In this document: in pieces, positions 7,087 through 8,024 of the stretch | Numbering within the stretch: the first letter of the stretch is position 1 | Layout of the letters: each line of letters starts with the position of its first letter | Assembly (NCBI GenBank): GCA_026415535.1 | Contig: JAOAGX010000087.1 | Location: forward strand, 1-8,024 | Reading direction: 5' to 3' | Length of the DNA stretch: 8,024 nt | From: Armatimonadota bacterium | GTDB lineage: Bacteria; Armatimonadota; UBA5829 | Program-made: the position numbers and the translations under genes | The notes under the pieces: model-generated | What the model saw: only the letters and a program-made list of their open reading frames with translations | Told to the model about the DNA's origin: nothing | Database searches by the model: none

Positions 7087-7111
7087 TTAGTAAACACCTT
7101 TAGTTACTAAA
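7087..7111. promoter_or_regulatory. Overlapping dyads upstream of htpX, possible operator
   Basis: TTAGTAA (7087-7093) and TTACTAA (7104-7110) form an exact 7-bp inverted repeat. A second perfect dyad, TTTAGT-T-ACTAAA (7099-7111), overlaps its right half. A TTGACG at 7080-7085 could be a -35 box, but no good -10 box follows at 16-18 bases, so the promoter is uncertain. The layout differs from the HrcA CIRCE element. It may be a binding site controlling htpX. Confidence 0.35.
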
Positions 7112-7124
7112 CCGGGGCGAGTTA

Positions 7125-7320
7125 CGTTGGTCATTGAGCCTGCGCAGAGGTGCGTCAAAAACTAGGCGTGTAACCAACGGAAAGCGGAACCGCGAAACGC
7201 TTAGCTGCGTAAAATACGTGACGGAATCGGAAGCCGGATAGACGGCTGTTCAGCCTTATGCATGACGAATAGTCCGGTGTTATGAACGTGCTGTTCACAC
7301 CTGTTTGGGGAGGCTAGAAA
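7125..7320 (+). promoter_or_regulatory. Possible structured 5' leader of htpX
   Basis: Several pairings can be drawn by eye. CGTTGGT (7125-7131) with ACCAACG (7173-7179) encloses GCCT (7138-7141) with AGGC (7164-7167), which in turn encloses CGCA-GAGG-TGCG (7143-7154). Next come AAGCG/CGCTT (7182-7202), CGTA/TACG (7208-7218), AGCCG-GATAGA-CGGCT (7232-7247) and a 9-bp hairpin with a 3-base bulge at 7276-7301. AGGCT (7311-7315) overlaps the Shine-Dalgarno site and could instead pair with AGCCT at 7137-7141 or 7252-7256, so a switch is conceivable. It matches no riboswitch class I can name. Confidence 0.35.
7307..7313 (+). promoter_or_regulatory. Ribosome-binding site of htpX
   Basis: GGGGAGG lies seven bases before the ATG at 7321. 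It is a strong site and fixes the htpX start. It overlaps an AGGCT that is complementary to two leader segments. Confidence 0.6.
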
Positions 7321-8024
7321 ATGAACTGGATGAAGACGTTTCTACTTATGGGCGCACTTACAGCGCTCCTCGTTTTAGTAGGTGATTGGATTGGCGGACG
7401 CAATGGTATGATCACCGCGCTCGTTTTCGCCGGGTTGATGAACTTTTTCGGGTATTGGTTCAGCGACAAGATTGTGCTGATGATGTATGGCGCACAGCAA
7501 GTTGACGAGTCGGAGGCACCTAGACTTTTTGGAATTGTACGCAAACTGACCCAGCAGGCAGATCTGCCGATGCCAAAGGTCTATGTGATACCAGCAGACC
7601 AACCCAATGCGTTCGCTACGGGCCGCGACCCGAAACACGCAGCGGTAGCAGTTACTGAGGGAATAATGCGCTTGCTGAACGAGGATGAACTCGAAGGAGT
7701 TCTTGCCCACGAACTGGCGCATATAAAACATCGCGATATACTAATTGGCACAATAGCAGCCACTGTTGCCGGCGCGGTTATGATGCTGAGTCGGATGGCT
7801 TACTTCTTCGGCGGACGCGTCGACGACGAGGAACGTGGAAATGCACTTGTGGCTTTGGTGGCTATGATTGTTGCACCTATAGCTGCTCTCTTGATTCAGA
7901 TGGCTATATCGCGGTCGCGGGAGTACGGTGCCGACGAAGGCGGCGCTGAAATATCGCGAAAGCCGCTAGCACTGGCCAGCGCTCTGCGCAAACTAGAGCG
8001 AGGGGCACAGGCAATTCCGATGGA
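7321..8024 (+). CDS. htpX: HtpX-type M48 membrane zinc metalloprotease, C-terminus beyond window
   Basis: The frame is open from the ATG at 7321 to the window edge, giving 234 residues of an expected 280-300. HtpX is an inner-membrane zinc protease that, with FtsH, degrades misfolded membrane proteins. Two N-terminal membrane segments (about 5-22 and 30-47) precede the catalytic domain, which includes the conserved NAFATGRDPKHAAVAVTEG block (96-114). HELAH at 130-134 gives zinc ligands H130 and H134 and the catalytic E131. SREYGADEGGA near 199-209 gives the third ligand, E201. Two more hydrophobic segments (about 141-160 and 173-195) lie between these motifs, as in HtpX. The start is supported by GGGGAGG seven bases upstream. 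The gene has its own long upstream region with a dyad and possible RNA structure, so it is probably transcribed separately from the DUF4091 gene. Confidence 0.92.
   Translation, partial: MNWMKTFLLMGALTALLVLVGDWIGGRNGMITALVFAGLMNFFGYWFSDKIVLMMYGAQQVDESEAPRLFGIVRKLTQQADLPMPKVYVIPADQPNAFATGRDPKHAAVAVTEGIMRLLNEDELEGVLAHELAHIKHRDILIGTIAATVAGAVMMLSRMAYFFGGRVDDEERGNALVALVAMIVAPIAALLIQMAISRSREYGADEGGAEISRKPLALASALRKLERGAQAIPM

Larger units (their letters stand above)
6591..7320. other. 730-base gene-free region: repeats, dyad, possible leader RNA
   Basis: I see no convincing gene on either strand here. The first 110 bases contain no clear terminator, only a weak dyad (TCCG-ATTCA-CGGA near 6648-6660). 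From 6700 to 7014 the DNA consists of copies of the palindromic repeat family, then comes a short dyad (7087-7111), then about 200 bases able to form several hairpins ahead of htpX. Each part is listed separately. Confidence 0.7.

Noticed and set aside
7146..7154. AGAGGTGCG followed by GGAAAG, resembling parts of the lysine riboswitch
   Set aside because: The spacing between the two blocks is about 25 bases instead of 60 or more, the other conserved blocks are missing, and htpX is not a lysine gene.
7186..7194. GGAACCGCG, like the T-box core GGNACCGCG
   Set aside because: No downstream CGTCCC-type partner, no Stem I features and no aminoacyl-tRNA-related gene follow; the motif is also explained by a local GCGG/CCGC pairing.
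7276..7301. Rho-independent terminator from the 9-bp hairpin
   Set aside because: It is followed by TGTTTGGGGAGG and not by a T-run, and it lies directly in front of the htpX ribosome-binding site.
7375..7763. Minus-strand frames of 60 to 118 residues
   Set aside because: They are antisense to the clear HtpX coding sequence and have no recognisable features.

Overview
The window looks like bacterial chromosome. It has dense protein genes, strong Shine-Dalgarno sites, two sigma70-type promoters with TTGACA -35 boxes, and two palindromic-repeat clusters between genes. Base composition is roughly balanced. Five of the six genes appear to start with GTG or TTG. The DUF4091 protein and the repeat style would fit a poorly sampled phylum such as Armatimonadota, but this is only an inference and no marker gene is present.

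Layout, left to right: (1) 1-1337, minus strand: the N-terminal 445 residues of a multi-pass O-antigen ligase/polymerase-like (Wzy_C) protein, cut by the window edge. (2) 1338-1549: a divergent control region with one promoter facing each way and a 7-bp dyad between them. (3) 1550-4728, plus strand: a tight three-gene operon with a 96-residue single-pass membrane protein, tldD (HExxxH metalloprotease subunit) and tldE/pmbA (partner subunit lacking that motif); tldD and tldE overlap by 4 bases. (4) 4729-4979: an intergenic cluster of decayed palindromic repeats. (5) 4980-6590, plus strand: a soluble DUF4091 (glycoside-hydrolase-like) protein. (6) 6591-7320: 730 bases with no gene. Here the same repeat family forms an inverted pair flanked by 18-19-bp tandem arrays, followed by a dyad and a leader with several possible RNA hairpins. 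(7) 7321-8024, plus strand: an HtpX-type M48 membrane metalloprotease, cut by the window edge.

The clear functional unit is the tldDE operon. TldD and TldE act together as one protease that in other bacteria trims modified peptides and degrades small unfolded proteins. Here it is co-transcribed with an unassigned membrane protein that could be a partner or a substrate. HtpX is a separate membrane quality-control protease. No RiPP maturation genes, phage, transposase, CRISPR or tRNA/rRNA genes were seen. The points most worth following up are the mirror-image repeat array at 6744-7014, the possible structured leader of htpX, and the small membrane protein upstream of tldD.
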